Source: Streptococcus uberis (GTDB taxonomy: Bacteria; Bacillota; Bacilli; Lactobacillales; Streptococcaceae). Taken from it: a stretch of 64,000 bases of DNA. The number at the start of each line of letters is the position of its first letter. The stretch's first letter is position 1. The DNA is taken from NCBI RefSeq assembly GCF_000785785.1, contig NZ_JRQN01000002.1:62001-126000 (forward strand), given 5' to 3'. Shown here one piece after another: positions 46,522 through 55,538 of this stretch. The position numbers and the translations under genes were made by a program. Below the pieces are notes generated by a model. The model saw nothing but the letters and a program-made list of their open reading frames with translations. It was not told the DNA's origin and did not search any database.

Positions 46522-48537
46522 ATGAATAGACAATCACCAATTTCAGAATTGAAAGGGCTTGGCCCCAAGTCTGCAGAAAAGTTTCACCAATTAGATATTT
46601 ATACTATTGAGGATTTATTGCTCTATTATCCTTTTCGCTATGAGGATTTCAAGAGTAAGTCAGTCTTTGATTTACAAGATGGTGAAAAAGCTGTTTTAAC
46701 AGGACAAGTGGTGACACCGGCTAATGTTCAATATTATGGCTTTAAACGCAACCGACTTTCCTTCAAAATCAAGCAAGATGAGTTGGTCATTGCAGTCAAT
46801 TTCTTTAATCAGCCTTATTTGGCTGATAAGGTTGGATTAGATAAAGAAGTTGCTATTTTTGGTAAATGGGACCAGAAAAAAACTGCCCTCACTGGCATGA
46901 AATTTTTGATGTCCTTAGAAGATGATTTACAACCAGTTTATCATACTGTCCAAGGTGTCAATCAAACAGCTTTGATTAAAGCTATTAAATCGGCCTTTGA
47001 GACAAATGTTTTACAAGAAATTACTGAAAATATCCCAGACATCTTACTCAAAAAATATAAGCTGATGCCAAGACAAGCGGCTATTAGAGCTATGCATTTT
47101 CCGAAGGATCTGACAGAGTATAAATTAGCTTTACGCCGTATAAAATTTGAAGAACTCTTTTATTTTCAAATGCACTTGCAATTGCTAAAAGTGGCTAATA
47201 AGTCAGAAAGTTCTGGTTTAGCTATCAACTTTTCACAAGAATCTGTCAATACTGTCATTAGCAGTCTTCCCTTCCCTTTGACTGATGCACAAAGCAAGAG
47301 CCTGACCGAAATCTTAGCCGATATGAAATCAGGCCAACATATGAACCGCCTTTTACAAGGGGATGTTGGTTCAGGGAAAACAGTTATTGCTAGTCTAGCC
47401 ATGTATGCCGCCTGTACTGCTGGCTTTCAGTCAGCACTGATGGTTCCAACTGAAATTCTCGCTGAGCAGCATTATGACAGTCTCAGTCAACTATTTCCTG
47501 ACCTGTCCATAGCTCTCTTAAAATCGGGAATGAAGGCAGCTGAGAGACGAACTGCCTTAGCAGCAATTGCTGATGGCTCTGTAGATATGATTGTTGGGAC
47601 TCATGCCTTAATTCAAGATACCGTCCAGTACCATCATTTGGGGCTTGTTATTACAGATGAACAGCACCGCTTTGGGGTTAAGCAACGACGGATTTTTAGA
47701 GAAAAAGGTGACAATCCTGACGTCTTAATGATGACGGCTACGCCCATTCCTCGTACACTGGCCATTACCGCCTACGGCGAGATGGACGTGTCAATCATTG
47801 ATGAACTGCCTGCAGGGCGTAAGCCCATTGTGACCCGTTGGGTCAAACACCAAGAGCTAGATAAGGTTTTGCCTTGGATTAAGGAGGAAATTGCCCAAGG
47901 CGCCCAAGTTTATGTCATTTCTCCCTTGATCGAAGAGTCTGAGGCACTTGATTTGAAAAACGCTGTTGCTTTAGAAGAAGAGTTGAAAGATTACTTTAAA
48001 GAGTCTGCCAGAATTGCTTTGATGCACGGCAAAATGAAAAATGACGACAAAGATGCCATCATGCAAGCCTTCAAAAATAAGAAGACTGATTTGTTGGTAT
48101 CAACTACTGTTATTGAAGTCGGGGTTAATGTCCCTAACGCGACCATTATGTTGATTATGGATGCGGATCGCTTTGGACTTAGTCAATTGCATCAGCTTCG
48201 TGGTCGGGTTGGTCGTGGACATAAGCAATCTTATGCTATTTTAGTAGCTAATCCAAAGACGAATTCTGGGAAAGAACGGATGAAAATCATGACAGAAACC
48301 ACTGATGGCTTTGTTCTAGCTGAAGCTGATTTGAAGATGCGTGGTTCTGGGGAAATTTTTGGAACACGCCAGTCTGGTATTCCAGAATTTAAAACAGCAG
48401 ATATTGTTGAAGACTACAATATTTTAGAAGAAGCTAGACGCATTGCTAGTGAAATTGTTTCGCAAGTAGCTTGGCAAGAAGATGATCGCTGGCAAGTGAT
48501 TCTATCACACTTGAGTGAAAAAGGTAATTTTGATTAA
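46522..48537 (+). CDS. recG: ATP-dependent DNA helicase RecG
   Basis: Remodels stalled forks and Holliday junctions. Start 46522 (MNRQSPISELKGLGPKSAEKF) gives 671 residues, the usual streptococcal length; an in-frame ATG 17 codons upstream falls on the putative -10 TATAAT (46474-46479). An N-terminal wedge domain is followed by the helicase core with LLQGDVGSGKTVIASLA, TDEQHRFGVKQR, TATPIPRTLA and QLRGRVGRGHKQSYA. Normally next to alr in related genomes; here the transporter cluster intervenes. Confidence 0.95.
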   Translation: MNRQSPISELKGLGPKSAEKFHQLDIYTIEDLLLYYPFRYEDFKSKSVFDLQDGEKAVLTGQVVTPANVQYYGFKRNRLSFKIKQDELVIAVNFFNQPYLADKVGLDKEVAIFGKWDQKKTALTGMKFLMSLEDDLQPVYHTVQGVNQTALIKAIKSAFETNVLQEITENIPDILLKKYKLMPRQAAIRAMHFPKDLTEYKLALRRIKFEELFYFQMHLQLLKVANKSESSGLAINFSQESVNTVISSLPFPLTDAQSKSLTEILADMKSGQHMNRLLQGDVGSGKTVIASLAMYAACTAGFQSALMVPTEILAEQHYDSLSQLFPDLSIALLKSGMKAAERRTALAAIADGSVDMIVGTHALIQDTVQYHHLGLVITDEQHRFGVKQRRIFREKGDNPDVLMMTATPIPRTLAITAYGEMDVSIIDELPAGRKPIVTRWVKHQELDKVLPWIKEEIAQGAQVYVISPLIEESEALDLKNAVALEEELKDYFKESARIALMHGKMKNDDKDAIMQAFKNKKTDLLVSTTVIEVGVNVPNATIMLIMDADRFGLSQLHQLRGRVGRGHKQSYAILVANPKTNSGKERMKIMTETTDGFVLAEADLKMRGSGEIFGTRQSGIPEFKTADIVEDYNILEEARRIASEIVSQVAWQEDDRWQVILSHLSEKGNFD

Positions 48538-48619
48538 CTGACATGAGCACATTCAAAGTCAGAAATCGATTACAAAAAATGGTATACTGAACTGATAAGC
48601 TAAATCAAAGGAGAGTATT

Positions 48620-49537
48620 ATGAGCAATCAATTAATTGGGCAGACAGGCATTGAAGGGTCACGTATTGCATTAGGCTGTATGCGAATGGCATCTTTAGAA
48701 GTTGCTGAGGCAGAGAAAGTTATTGCAACGGCACTTGATGAAGGGATTACTTTTATCGATCATGCTGACATCTATGGAGGTGGAGAATCTGAAATTCGTT
48801 TTAGAGATGCGGCTAAAAATCTCGGCTTATCTCGAGACCACTATCTTTTGCAATCAAAATGTGGGATTCGTAAAGGATTCTTTGATTTTTCAAAAGATTA
48901 TATCTTAGAGTCAGTCGATGGTATTCTAGACCGTCTTGACACCGACTATTTGGACTTTTTAGTTTTACACCGTCCAGATGTACTGGTTGAACCTGAGGAG
49001 GTTGCAGAAGCTTTCCATCAACTCGAAAAAGCTGGGAAGGTGAAGCATTTTGGTGTCAGCAATCAAAATCCCCATCAAATGGCATTGCTTCAGTCCTACC
49101 TTGATAAACCATTAGCAGTTAATCAAATGCAATTGTCACCTGCGCATACACCGATGTTTGATGCTGGTTTCAATGTCAACATGCGAAACCAAGCTTCAAT
49201 TGATCATGACAACGGTGTTGTTGATTATTGTCGTCTTAATAAAATAACTATTCAGGCATGGTCGCCTTTCCAAATTGATTTGGACAAAGGGCTATTTACT
49301 GGTAACCCAGATTATGAAGACTTAAATCAAACCATTGCTAATTTGGCAGATCATTACAATGTTTCTGATGAGGCAATTATTATGGCATGGATTCTGCGTC
49401 ACCCAGCTAAGATGCAAGCTATTGCTGGTTCAATGAATCCAGAACGGTTGAAGAGAATTACACAAGCTTACCAAGTCGAATTAACACGTCAAGAATGGTA
49501 CGACATCTACCGTAGTGCAGGTAACGTTTTGCCATAG
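48620..49537 (+). CDS. Aldo/keto reductase
   Basis: NADPH-dependent carbonyl reductase, 305 residues. TIM-barrel family motifs: IDHADIYGGGESEIRF (catalytic Asp and Tyr), LLQSKCG (Lys), LDYLVLHRPD-type (seen as DFLVLHRPDV) and a C-terminal AIAGSMNPERLKR cofactor loop. Closest in look to the YdhF group. AAAGGAG precedes the ATG; an extended -10 TGGTATACT lies at 48581-48588. Substrate unknown. Confidence 0.87.
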   Translation: MSNQLIGQTGIEGSRIALGCMRMASLEVAEAEKVIATALDEGITFIDHADIYGGGESEIRFRDAAKNLGLSRDHYLLQSKCGIRKGFFDFSKDYILESVDGILDRLDTDYLDFLVLHRPDVLVEPEEVAEAFHQLEKAGKVKHFGVSNQNPHQMALLQSYLDKPLAVNQMQLSPAHTPMFDAGFNVNMRNQASIDHDNGVVDYCRLNKITIQAWSPFQIDLDKGLFTGNPDYEDLNQTIANLADHYNVSDEAIIMAWILRHPAKMQAIAGSMNPERLKRITQAYQVELTRQEWYDIYRSAGNVLP

Positions 49538-50146
49538 CCAAAAAGAATGTTTCCTGAAATAAGCATTCTCAGCAGCAAGACACGAGTCTGGAACAACTGT
49601 TCTCAGACTCTATTTTTTTTTTTATAAATTTATGTATATAAGGCAGTGGCCACAAACAGTTTTATTTCTTTGTCTGAGTAGTGTGTCAAGAAAAGCTGAT
49701 TTGGCACTGTTTTCAAGCCATGTTTTAATCTTATTTTTCAACTTAAATTAAAACATGGCTTGAAAAAAATGTGATTATAATATAAAATTAGTTTAATTAA
49801 CTCAACTATTGATAAGAATAAAAAAATATCAAAAGCATGAGAAAAGTTTGAAAAAAACTGCCTTCTTAATTACATATGTTGCTTGGAAATAGATTAAAAA
49901 GCAGTTTTGGGGTCTTTTTTGGACTGTTAAGGACATATGCCTTATGTTTCGTTGGCTAATAGTGTTATTTGGAGGTATTTTTTTAGGGAATCGTAAGCAT
50001 GTCGCTTCGTAAATATTAAAAAATTAAGGATTTTTCGCAGATTAAGGCAATAGTTCGAAATAGAAGCTTCTAATTTTAATGAGGTGTTGTGTGAATAGCT
50101 ACCAGAAAAAGACATTAATAGTCAGCTACAGAGGAGATGGAGGTAT
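49538..50146. other. Non-coding region before the surface-protein gene
   Basis: Apart from the repeat/terminator, it contains a long perfect inverted repeat: a 20-bp arm 49710-49729 (TTTTCAAGCCATGTTTTAAT) and its complement 49747-49766 with a 17-base loop. A weaker AAAACTGC/GCAGTTTT pair lies near 49856-49910. No gene was seen; AT content is high. Promoter for the following gene is not clear. Confidence 0.55.
49581..49650 (+). repeat. Second copy of the intergenic repeat segment, doubling as terminator
   Basis: GAGTCTG-GAAC-AACT-GTTC-T-CAGACTC followed by about ten T residues terminates the aldo/keto reductase gene. The stretch through aggcagtgg (T-tract, ATAAATTTATGTATATAAGG) matches 6618-6680 on the opposite strand. 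Both copies sit directly behind a gene, in terminator position. Confidence 0.72.
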
Positions 50147-52234
50147 ATGAAAGTAACAAAGATTAAGAAAAAGTTAATGCTTGTTTTGGGATGTGCAACA
50201 ATTCAATGCTTTGCGATTTCGACAGTAGATACTGTTAGTAGTGACCAAATAACAAGTGATTTTAGCTCGTTTGAAAAATATAGAAGTGATAATAAGCAGA
50301 GATTAGTTGATGAATCTATGGGTTCAAACCAACACGTTCATTTTAATCGTAGTACCGTTGAATTAAAGGTCGGTGATGTGTTTGACTTGGATTTGGGTGA
50401 AGGGAACCGGAAAATTGATGATAGTCAAATTCAGTGGATTGGTTACCAACCCTATGGATATCCGACCCTCATCTCAAAAAAATTCTCTATTGAGAAGAGT
50501 CCTAGTTACAAAGAAACTAATGAACACTTTGCCCAATTAGATATAAAAAATGGGAAAATCACTGCCAACTTGCCAGGAGAGTACGAAGTTTATGCTAAGT
50601 ACAAAGATCAGACTTTCCTTGCACGTGTCTATATTCTTGATAATGCAGAATTAGAGACTCGCTTAAAGGCTCGAAAGGTTTCAGCTGTTACAAAGGAAAT
50701 TGCAGATTACATTAAATCTCAAACGTCAGATATCTATGAACAAGTCAAGATGGTACATGATTATATTTGTTTATCCGTATCTTATAGTGAACGAAATTGG
50801 ACAAATCCGGCATATAATTCACTGATTGAAGGAAGAGCAATCTGTGTAGGCTATACTGAAGGAACCAAATTGCTCTTAGATGAATTAGGTATTCCAAATG
50901 CTGTTCAAAGAGGAACGATTAATAATTATGGTCATAGATGGAACCTGGTGCAAATTGATGGTATCTGGTACAACCTTGATACCACATGGGACAGCCTTGG
51001 CGGAAGAGTCCGGTATCAGTATTTTTTAGTTGAAAAAGAAGCTTTTGGGACAAATCGAAAAGTCAATGAGAACACGATTGCTAAAGCGGAATACCAATTA
51101 AATGGCAACTCAACGATTGGAAATAACAAATATAGTCAACTTCAGACTAGTGGGCAATTGAAGTTACAAGCAAATGAAGCTATTAAAGCTTTAGTTGACA
51201 AAAAGACTATAAAAACTCAGGCAATGGACAAATATGACTTCAATGAGATGCTGCTAAATAAAAAGGAATTTGGTAAAGGGAACCTGGATCCATTTGGTAT
51301 TAAGGTAGAGGATGTTATTTTTGAAGAACCTGATCCAAAAGTGTTAGAAGCAGAAAAGCAAGCCGAGCAAGAGCGCCAGGCTAAAGCAGAAGCAGAAAAG
51401 CAAGCCGAGCAAGAACGTCAAGCAAAAGTGGAAGCAGAAAAGCAATCCGAGCAAGAACGTCAAGCCCAAGCAGAAGCAGAAAAGCAATCCGAGCAAGAAC
51501 GTCAAGCAAAAGTGGAAGCAGAAAAAGAAGCTAAACAAACAAAGGTTCTGGTAGATAATGCGAGCACTATCACCATTACCTTGTCAGCTAGTGAAAAAGC
51601 AACAAGTAATCAGATTAAAAAACTTGATAGCAAATCTTTGGCAAATGTGAAAGACTTGAACGGAAAAGTAGCAGATACTTATGACATTGACCTACTTGAT
51701 CAAGAAGGTCGTGTGACAAAACTATTAGGAAAAGCAACTGTTACACTTCCAAAACGTAACGGTCTAGTAGTTGAAAAAGTTCTCTATATTCATCCCACTT
51801 TTGGGGATAGTGAATCCCTTGTTTTCCACCAAAATGAGAATTCAGTATCCTTTGATGTTAGCCATTTATCAATGTATAGTGTCGTCTATGTCAATGTATC
51901 AACTAATGGTGAAGGCATAAATACAGTTTCAACACCATCCTTAGTTGTTCCTAACACAAGCCCGGTGGAAAACGTGACTGCTGCTAAACCTAACATGGTA
52001 GAGACTAGTGAGCCTGTGCTTAATTCAAATCCTGCAATGCTAGGAGCAGATATTAATGCAGCTTCAACGATGCTGTTGTCAGATGCTAACACAAGGTCAG
52101 GGGCCAAGTCAAAAGCTAAAAAACGTCCCTTGACAACGACTGGACATCGCGTCACCCTTATAGCACTTTTCAGTGTAGGTCTTATAGGCACAATCTTAAT
52201 TTACCTGACAAAATTTTTTCGTCAAAAAGTCTAA
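50147..52234 (+). CDS. Surface-anchored transglutaminase-like domain protein
   Basis: 695 residues. N-terminal signal peptide (KIKKKLMLVLGCATIQCFAIS). Region 190-300 is a transglutaminase/protease-like core: IEGRAICVGYTEGTKLLLDELGIP (Cys), NNYGHRWNLVQIDG (His), YNLDTTWDSL (Asp). Then a charged segment with four 14-residue AEAEKQxEQERQAK repeats (about 401-460), a beta-rich domain (480-590) and a Thr/Pro/Asn-rich stretch. The C-terminus, KKRPLTTTGHR, a hydrophobic helix and FFRQKV, has the layout of a sortase signal but reads LTTTG instead of LPxTG. GGAGATGGAGG precedes the ATG. Possible role: surface remodelling or adhesion; unproven. Confidence 0.82.
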   Translation: MKVTKIKKKLMLVLGCATIQCFAISTVDTVSSDQITSDFSSFEKYRSDNKQRLVDESMGSNQHVHFNRSTVELKVGDVFDLDLGEGNRKIDDSQIQWIGYQPYGYPTLISKKFSIEKSPSYKETNEHFAQLDIKNGKITANLPGEYEVYAKYKDQTFLARVYILDNAELETRLKARKVSAVTKEIADYIKSQTSDIYEQVKMVHDYICLSVSYSERNWTNPAYNSLIEGRAICVGYTEGTKLLLDELGIPNAVQRGTINNYGHRWNLVQIDGIWYNLDTTWDSLGGRVRYQYFLVEKEAFGTNRKVNENTIAKAEYQLNGNSTIGNNKYSQLQTSGQLKLQANEAIKALVDKKTIKTQAMDKYDFNEMLLNKKEFGKGNLDPFGIKVEDVIFEEPDPKVLEAEKQAEQERQAKAEAEKQAEQERQAKVEAEKQSEQERQAQAEAEKQSEQERQAKVEAEKEAKQTKVLVDNASTITITLSASEKATSNQIKKLDSKSLANVKDLNGKVADTYDIDLLDQEGRVTKLLGKATVTLPKRNGLVVEKVLYIHPTFGDSESLVFHQNENSVSFDVSHLSMYSVVYVNVSTNGEGINTVSTPSLVVPNTSPVENVTAAKPNMVETSEPVLNSNPAMLGADINAASTMLLSDANTRSGAKSKAKKRPLTTTGHRVTLIALFSVGLIGTILIYLTKFFRQKV
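51347..51532 (+). repeat. 42-bp tandem repeat inside the surface-protein gene
   Basis: About four near-identical 42-bp units encoding AEKQ(A/S)EQERQA(K/Q)(A/V)E. Units alternate GCC/TCC (Ala/Ser) in the same position. In-frame copy number changes would vary the length of the coiled stalk. Confidence 0.82.
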
Positions 52235-52376
52235 ATCAGTTTGACGCATTAGCACTTGTAATGGGCGACAAGGATTAGGATTTGAAGGGTACCATAAGCC
52301 TCATCTACTTCATTACATAAGAAATAAGAAGCAAAAAAAGACAAATAAGTTCCGTGACCTATTTGTCTGTTACCTG

Positions 52377-52402
52377 AGAATGCTCAAAGAGCATTCTTTT
52401 TT
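52377..52402 (+). terminator. Terminator of the surface-protein gene
   Basis: AGAATGCTC-AAA-GAGCATTCT followed by T6. An additional hairpin with GACAAATA/TATTTGTC arms lies just before (52340-52367). Confidence 0.82.
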
Positions 52403-52421
52403 GTGTTTCATTTTACAAAGC

Positions 52422-53384
52422 TTAGCCTTCAATGTATTCTTTCAGTTCTTGCCCCTCTAAACCGGCATTTAGGGCTATTAATAGTTTGAGACGTGCTTTT
52501 GGAGCGTTTAGCTCTTTGACGAACATAATACCTGCTTTCTGTAAGCTTGCGCCACCACCTTGGTAATTATAGACTGGCTCTGCTATTCCATTAAAGCAGC
52601 GAGAGACAAGGACGACTGGAATGCCAAGGTCAATTAGTTTTTGTACTTCTGGGACAGCTAGTGGAGGGATGTTTCCAGCTCCTAAGGCTTCGATTACTAA
52701 GCCTTGAATAGTGTCAGGTGTGAGCAAGCTGAGGATACTTTGGTCACCCATTCCGGCGTAAGCTTTGACAATTGGAACAGTTCCCGAGATTTGCTTGAGG
52801 TCAAAGCGGACGCGAGGCTCGGCTGTTTTGAAGAAGAGAATATCATCTTTTAAAATAACGCCCAGTGGACCATGTGTTGGTGTTTGAAAGGTTGAAATGT
52901 TAGTAGTATGTGTTTTAGTCACATATTTAGCTGCATGAATTTCATCATTCATGACCACTAAAACCCCCTTGTCTTTTGCTTTGTCATTGCTAGCAACACG
53001 TAAGGCGGTCAAGTAATTATAAATACCATCACTGCCAATTTCATTTGAACTGCGCATTGCTCCAGTAATAACAATTGGAATTTTAGGAACTTGCATAGTA
53101 TCTAAAAAATAGGCGGTTTCTTCTAAGGTGTCCGTTCCATGTGTAATGACAATGCCATCATATTTTGGTCCGTCTTCTTTAATTTTGTGGTAGAGATCAA
53201 GCATATGAACTGGTCTGATATGAGGACTTGGTAAATTTAAGAAATCAACGACACTTAATTGGATATTTTCGAGTTCAAGACCAATTTGCGTCATTGGATT
53301 AATGTGATTTGGAGCGACTTTACCAAATGCATCTGACTGCATAGATATCGTACCGCCAGTATGTAAGACCAAAATTTGTTTCAT
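52422..53384 (-). CDS. ansA: L-asparaginase (type I)
   Basis: Hydrolyses L-asparagine to aspartate and ammonia. In 320 residues the two active-site blocks are HTGGTISMQ at the N-terminus (nucleophilic Thr) and ITHGTDTLEETAYFL near residue 85 (second Thr, Asp). No signal peptide, so cytosolic type I. It is divergent from the HAD-fusion gene; the short intergenic region must hold both promoters. Confidence 0.93.
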   Translation of the reverse strand: MKQILVLHTGGTISMQSDAFGKVAPNHINPMTQIGLELENIQLSVVDFLNLPSPHIRPVHMLDLYHKIKEDGPKYDGIVITHGTDTLEETAYFLDTMQVPKIPIVITGAMRSSNEIGSDGIYNYLTALRVASNDKAKDKGVLVVMNDEIHAAKYVTKTHTTNISTFQTPTHGPLGVILKDDILFFKTAEPRVRFDLKQISGTVPIVKAYAGMGDQSILSLLTPDTIQGLVIEALGAGNIPPLAVPEVQKLIDLGIPVVLVSRCFNGIAEPVYNYQGGGASLQKAGIMFVKELNAPKARLKLLIALNAGLEGQELKEYIEG

Positions 53385-53454
53385 TATTTATCCTACTTCC
53401 TTCGATTTGTGGTATAATCTATTCTAACATAAAGAGAAGTGAGTAAAATAAGTT

Positions 53455-54843
53455 TTGACAATTAAAGCCGTTTTTTTTGATATTGATGGGACATTATTAA
53501 ATGACCGAAAAAACGTTCAAAAAACAACTCAAAAAGCAATCAGAAGTCTTAAAAATCAAGGTATTATGGTTGGTCTAGCGACGAGTCGCGGGCCTGGTTT
53601 TGTGCAGCCTTTTCTTGAAAATTTTGGTTTAGATTTTGCAGTAACTTATAATGGCCAAATTATTTTAACACGTGATAAGATTCTCTATCAAAATCAATTA
53701 CCAAAATCACTGATTTATAAAATCATTCGTTATGCTAGTGAAAAGAAAAAAGAAGTATCGTTGGGAACGGTAGCAGGCTTAGCTGGTTCACGTATTATTG
53801 ATATGGGGACTAGTCAGTTTGGACAAGTTGTTTCAAGTATTGTCCCTAAAAGTATGGTAACGACAGTTGAAAGCAGCTTTAAAAACTTGATTCGTCGCAT
53901 TAAGCCACAGAGTTTCACAAATCTCGTTACAATTATGCGCGAGCCCATTTATCAAGTGGTTATGGTAGCCTCAGTTGAGGAAACAAAAGAAATTATTGAA
54001 AAATTTCCTCATGTTAAGATTACTAGAAGTAGTCCCTATTCCATTGATTTCATCTCGATGGAACAATCGAAAATCAAGGGAATTGAACGTTTAGGTGAGA
54101 TGTTTGGTTTTGACTTATCAGAGGTAATGGCCTTTGGCGATTCTGATAATGATTTGGAGATGTTGAATGGTGTGGGAGTCGGAGTTGCCATGGGCAATGC
54201 CGATGAATTGGTTAAAGAAGGGGCTCACTTTGTTACAGCTTCCAATAATAATGGGGGAATCTCAAAAGCTCTAGCTCATTATGGTCTGATTCACTTGGAT
54301 ATTGAAAAGAGCTTTAAGAGTCGCGATGAAAACTTCAACAAGGTTAAGGATTTTCACCGAGTTATGGATGGAGATACCGTGGAAACCCCACGAGGTTATT
54401 CATTGAAAGAAGCCAGTCACCGTGCTGACTTTAAGGTTGAAGAACTTGTTGAATTCTTATATGCGACTAGCCAAGGTGAGAAAAGTCATTTCACCCAGTC
54501 CTTGATGGATTTACACTCTGCAATAGATCGCGCAGCTATTAAAGTTCAATCAAAAGAACACCCTGAGACACCAATGGTTGGTCAAGTTGATGCTCTTACA
54601 GACTTGCTTTACTTTACATATGGTTCCTTTGTTTTGATGGGAGTTGATCCTCAGCCGATTTTTGAAACAGTCCATGAGTCAAATATGGGGAAAATGTTCC
54701 CTGATGGGAAGGCTCATTTTGATCCGGTTACGCATAAAATCTTAAAACCATCAGATTGGGAAGAGCATTATGCGCCAGAAAAGTCTATCAAGAAAGAATT
54801 AGATAAGCAATTACAAAAATCATTACAAAAATTGGAAAAATAA
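53455..54843 (+). CDS. Cof-type HAD-IIB phosphatase with MazG-like C-terminal extension
   Basis: 462 residues, nearly twice a usual Cof protein. Residues 1-270 are the HAD phosphatase: AVFFDIDGTLL, LATSRGPG, and FGDSDNDLEMLNGVGVGVAMGNA. The remaining 190 residues (KVKDFHRVMDGDTVETPRG, then FKVEELVEFLYATSQGE and VDALTDLLYFTYGSFVLMG) look like an all-helical NTP pyrophosphohydrolase of the PRA-PH/MazG type. The combination suggests a house-cleaning nucleotide phosphatase; that is inference. The start is TTG at 53455; TGGTATAAT at 53410-53417 is an extended -10. Confidence 0.82.
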   Translation: MTIKAVFFDIDGTLLNDRKNVQKTTQKAIRSLKNQGIMVGLATSRGPGFVQPFLENFGLDFAVTYNGQIILTRDKILYQNQLPKSLIYKIIRYASEKKKEVSLGTVAGLAGSRIIDMGTSQFGQVVSSIVPKSMVTTVESSFKNLIRRIKPQSFTNLVTIMREPIYQVVMVASVEETKEIIEKFPHVKITRSSPYSIDFISMEQSKIKGIERLGEMFGFDLSEVMAFGDSDNDLEMLNGVGVGVAMGNADELVKEGAHFVTASNNNGGISKALAHYGLIHLDIEKSFKSRDENFNKVKDFHRVMDGDTVETPRGYSLKEASHRADFKVEELVEFLYATSQGEKSHFTQSLMDLHSAIDRAAIKVQSKEHPETPMVGQVDALTDLLYFTYGSFVLMGVDPQPIFETVHESNMGKMFPDGKAHFDPVTHKILKPSDWEEHYAPEKSIKKELDKQLQKSLQKLEK

Positions 54844-54884
54844 AAAAAGCACTCCATATGCTAGCGATCGGAGTCTTTTTAATA
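54841..54884. terminator. Terminator between HAD-fusion and universal stress genes
   Basis: AAAAAG-ACTCC and GGAGT-CTTTTT arms with a single mismatch, shared by two convergent genes. Confidence 0.65.
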
Positions 54885-54893
54885 AGGTTTTGA

Positions 54894-55346
54894 TTATAGT
54901 GTTTTTCCGCTATCACGTACAACTAATAGGTCGACTTTGGCATGACGCATGATATACTCAGATGAAGATCCGATAAGCAGACGTTCAAAGGTGTTAAGAC
55001 CCGTTGCTCCAACCATGATCAAATCAACGTTTTCACGGTCAGGGATTTCATGAGCTAGTAAGTTTTTAGGGTTTCCAAATTCAATGACTTGACGTATTTT
55101 TGTTAACCCTTGGGCACGTGCTTGTTGCTCTAATTCGGACAAGACATCTTTGGCTTCTTGTTCTAATTTATCATAAATATAAGTGTCAAATGTGGCAACG
55201 CTTTGTAGGGCACGTGTATCAATAACATGAGCGAGAATTAATTCACCATTATTACGAAGTGCAACGTTTACACCTTTGTTAAAAGCCAATTCTGATTCGA
55301 AAGAACCATCAACTGCAACTAAAATGTGTTCATACTTTTGTGACAT
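54894..55346 (-). CDS. Universal stress protein (UspA family)
   Basis: 150 residues with the Usp fold: ILVAVDGSFESELAF at the N-terminus, and DLIMVGATGLNTFERLLIGSSSEYIMRHAKVDLLVVR, whose G-2x-G-9x-G(S/T) pattern is the ATP-binding form. AGGAGGACAAGGTT precedes the ATG. It sits opposite the aminotransferase gene; function is general stress survival, not more specific. Confidence 0.9.
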   Translation of the reverse strand: MSQKYEHILVAVDGSFESELAFNKGVNVALRNNGELILAHVIDTRALQSVATFDTYIYDKLEQEAKDVLSELEQQARAQGLTKIRQVIEFGNPKNLLAHEIPDRENVDLIMVGATGLNTFERLLIGSSSEYIMRHAKVDLLVVRDSGKTL

Positions 55347-55538
55347 AACCTTGTCCTCCTATGTAAAACTAATAAAGTATACTTTATACTTGTATTATAC
55401 ACCAATTTATAAGTTATTGAAAGCGTTTTATGTTTTTTACTGAAATAAATCTTGAATATCGTTTCAAATCTTAATTATCGAAAAATTCTTTCTATTTTTA
55501 AAATATTTGTTTATAATATAGAGCAAAAGGAGTTTGCT

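Noticed and set aside
51347-51532. CRISPR-like array
   Set aside because: Units are contiguous, in frame and coding; there are no unique spacers.
51344-51538. Minus-strand Phe/Leu/Cys-rich open frame in the surface-protein repeats
   Set aside because: Artefact of the antisense of a repetitive Glu/Lys/Gln coding segment.
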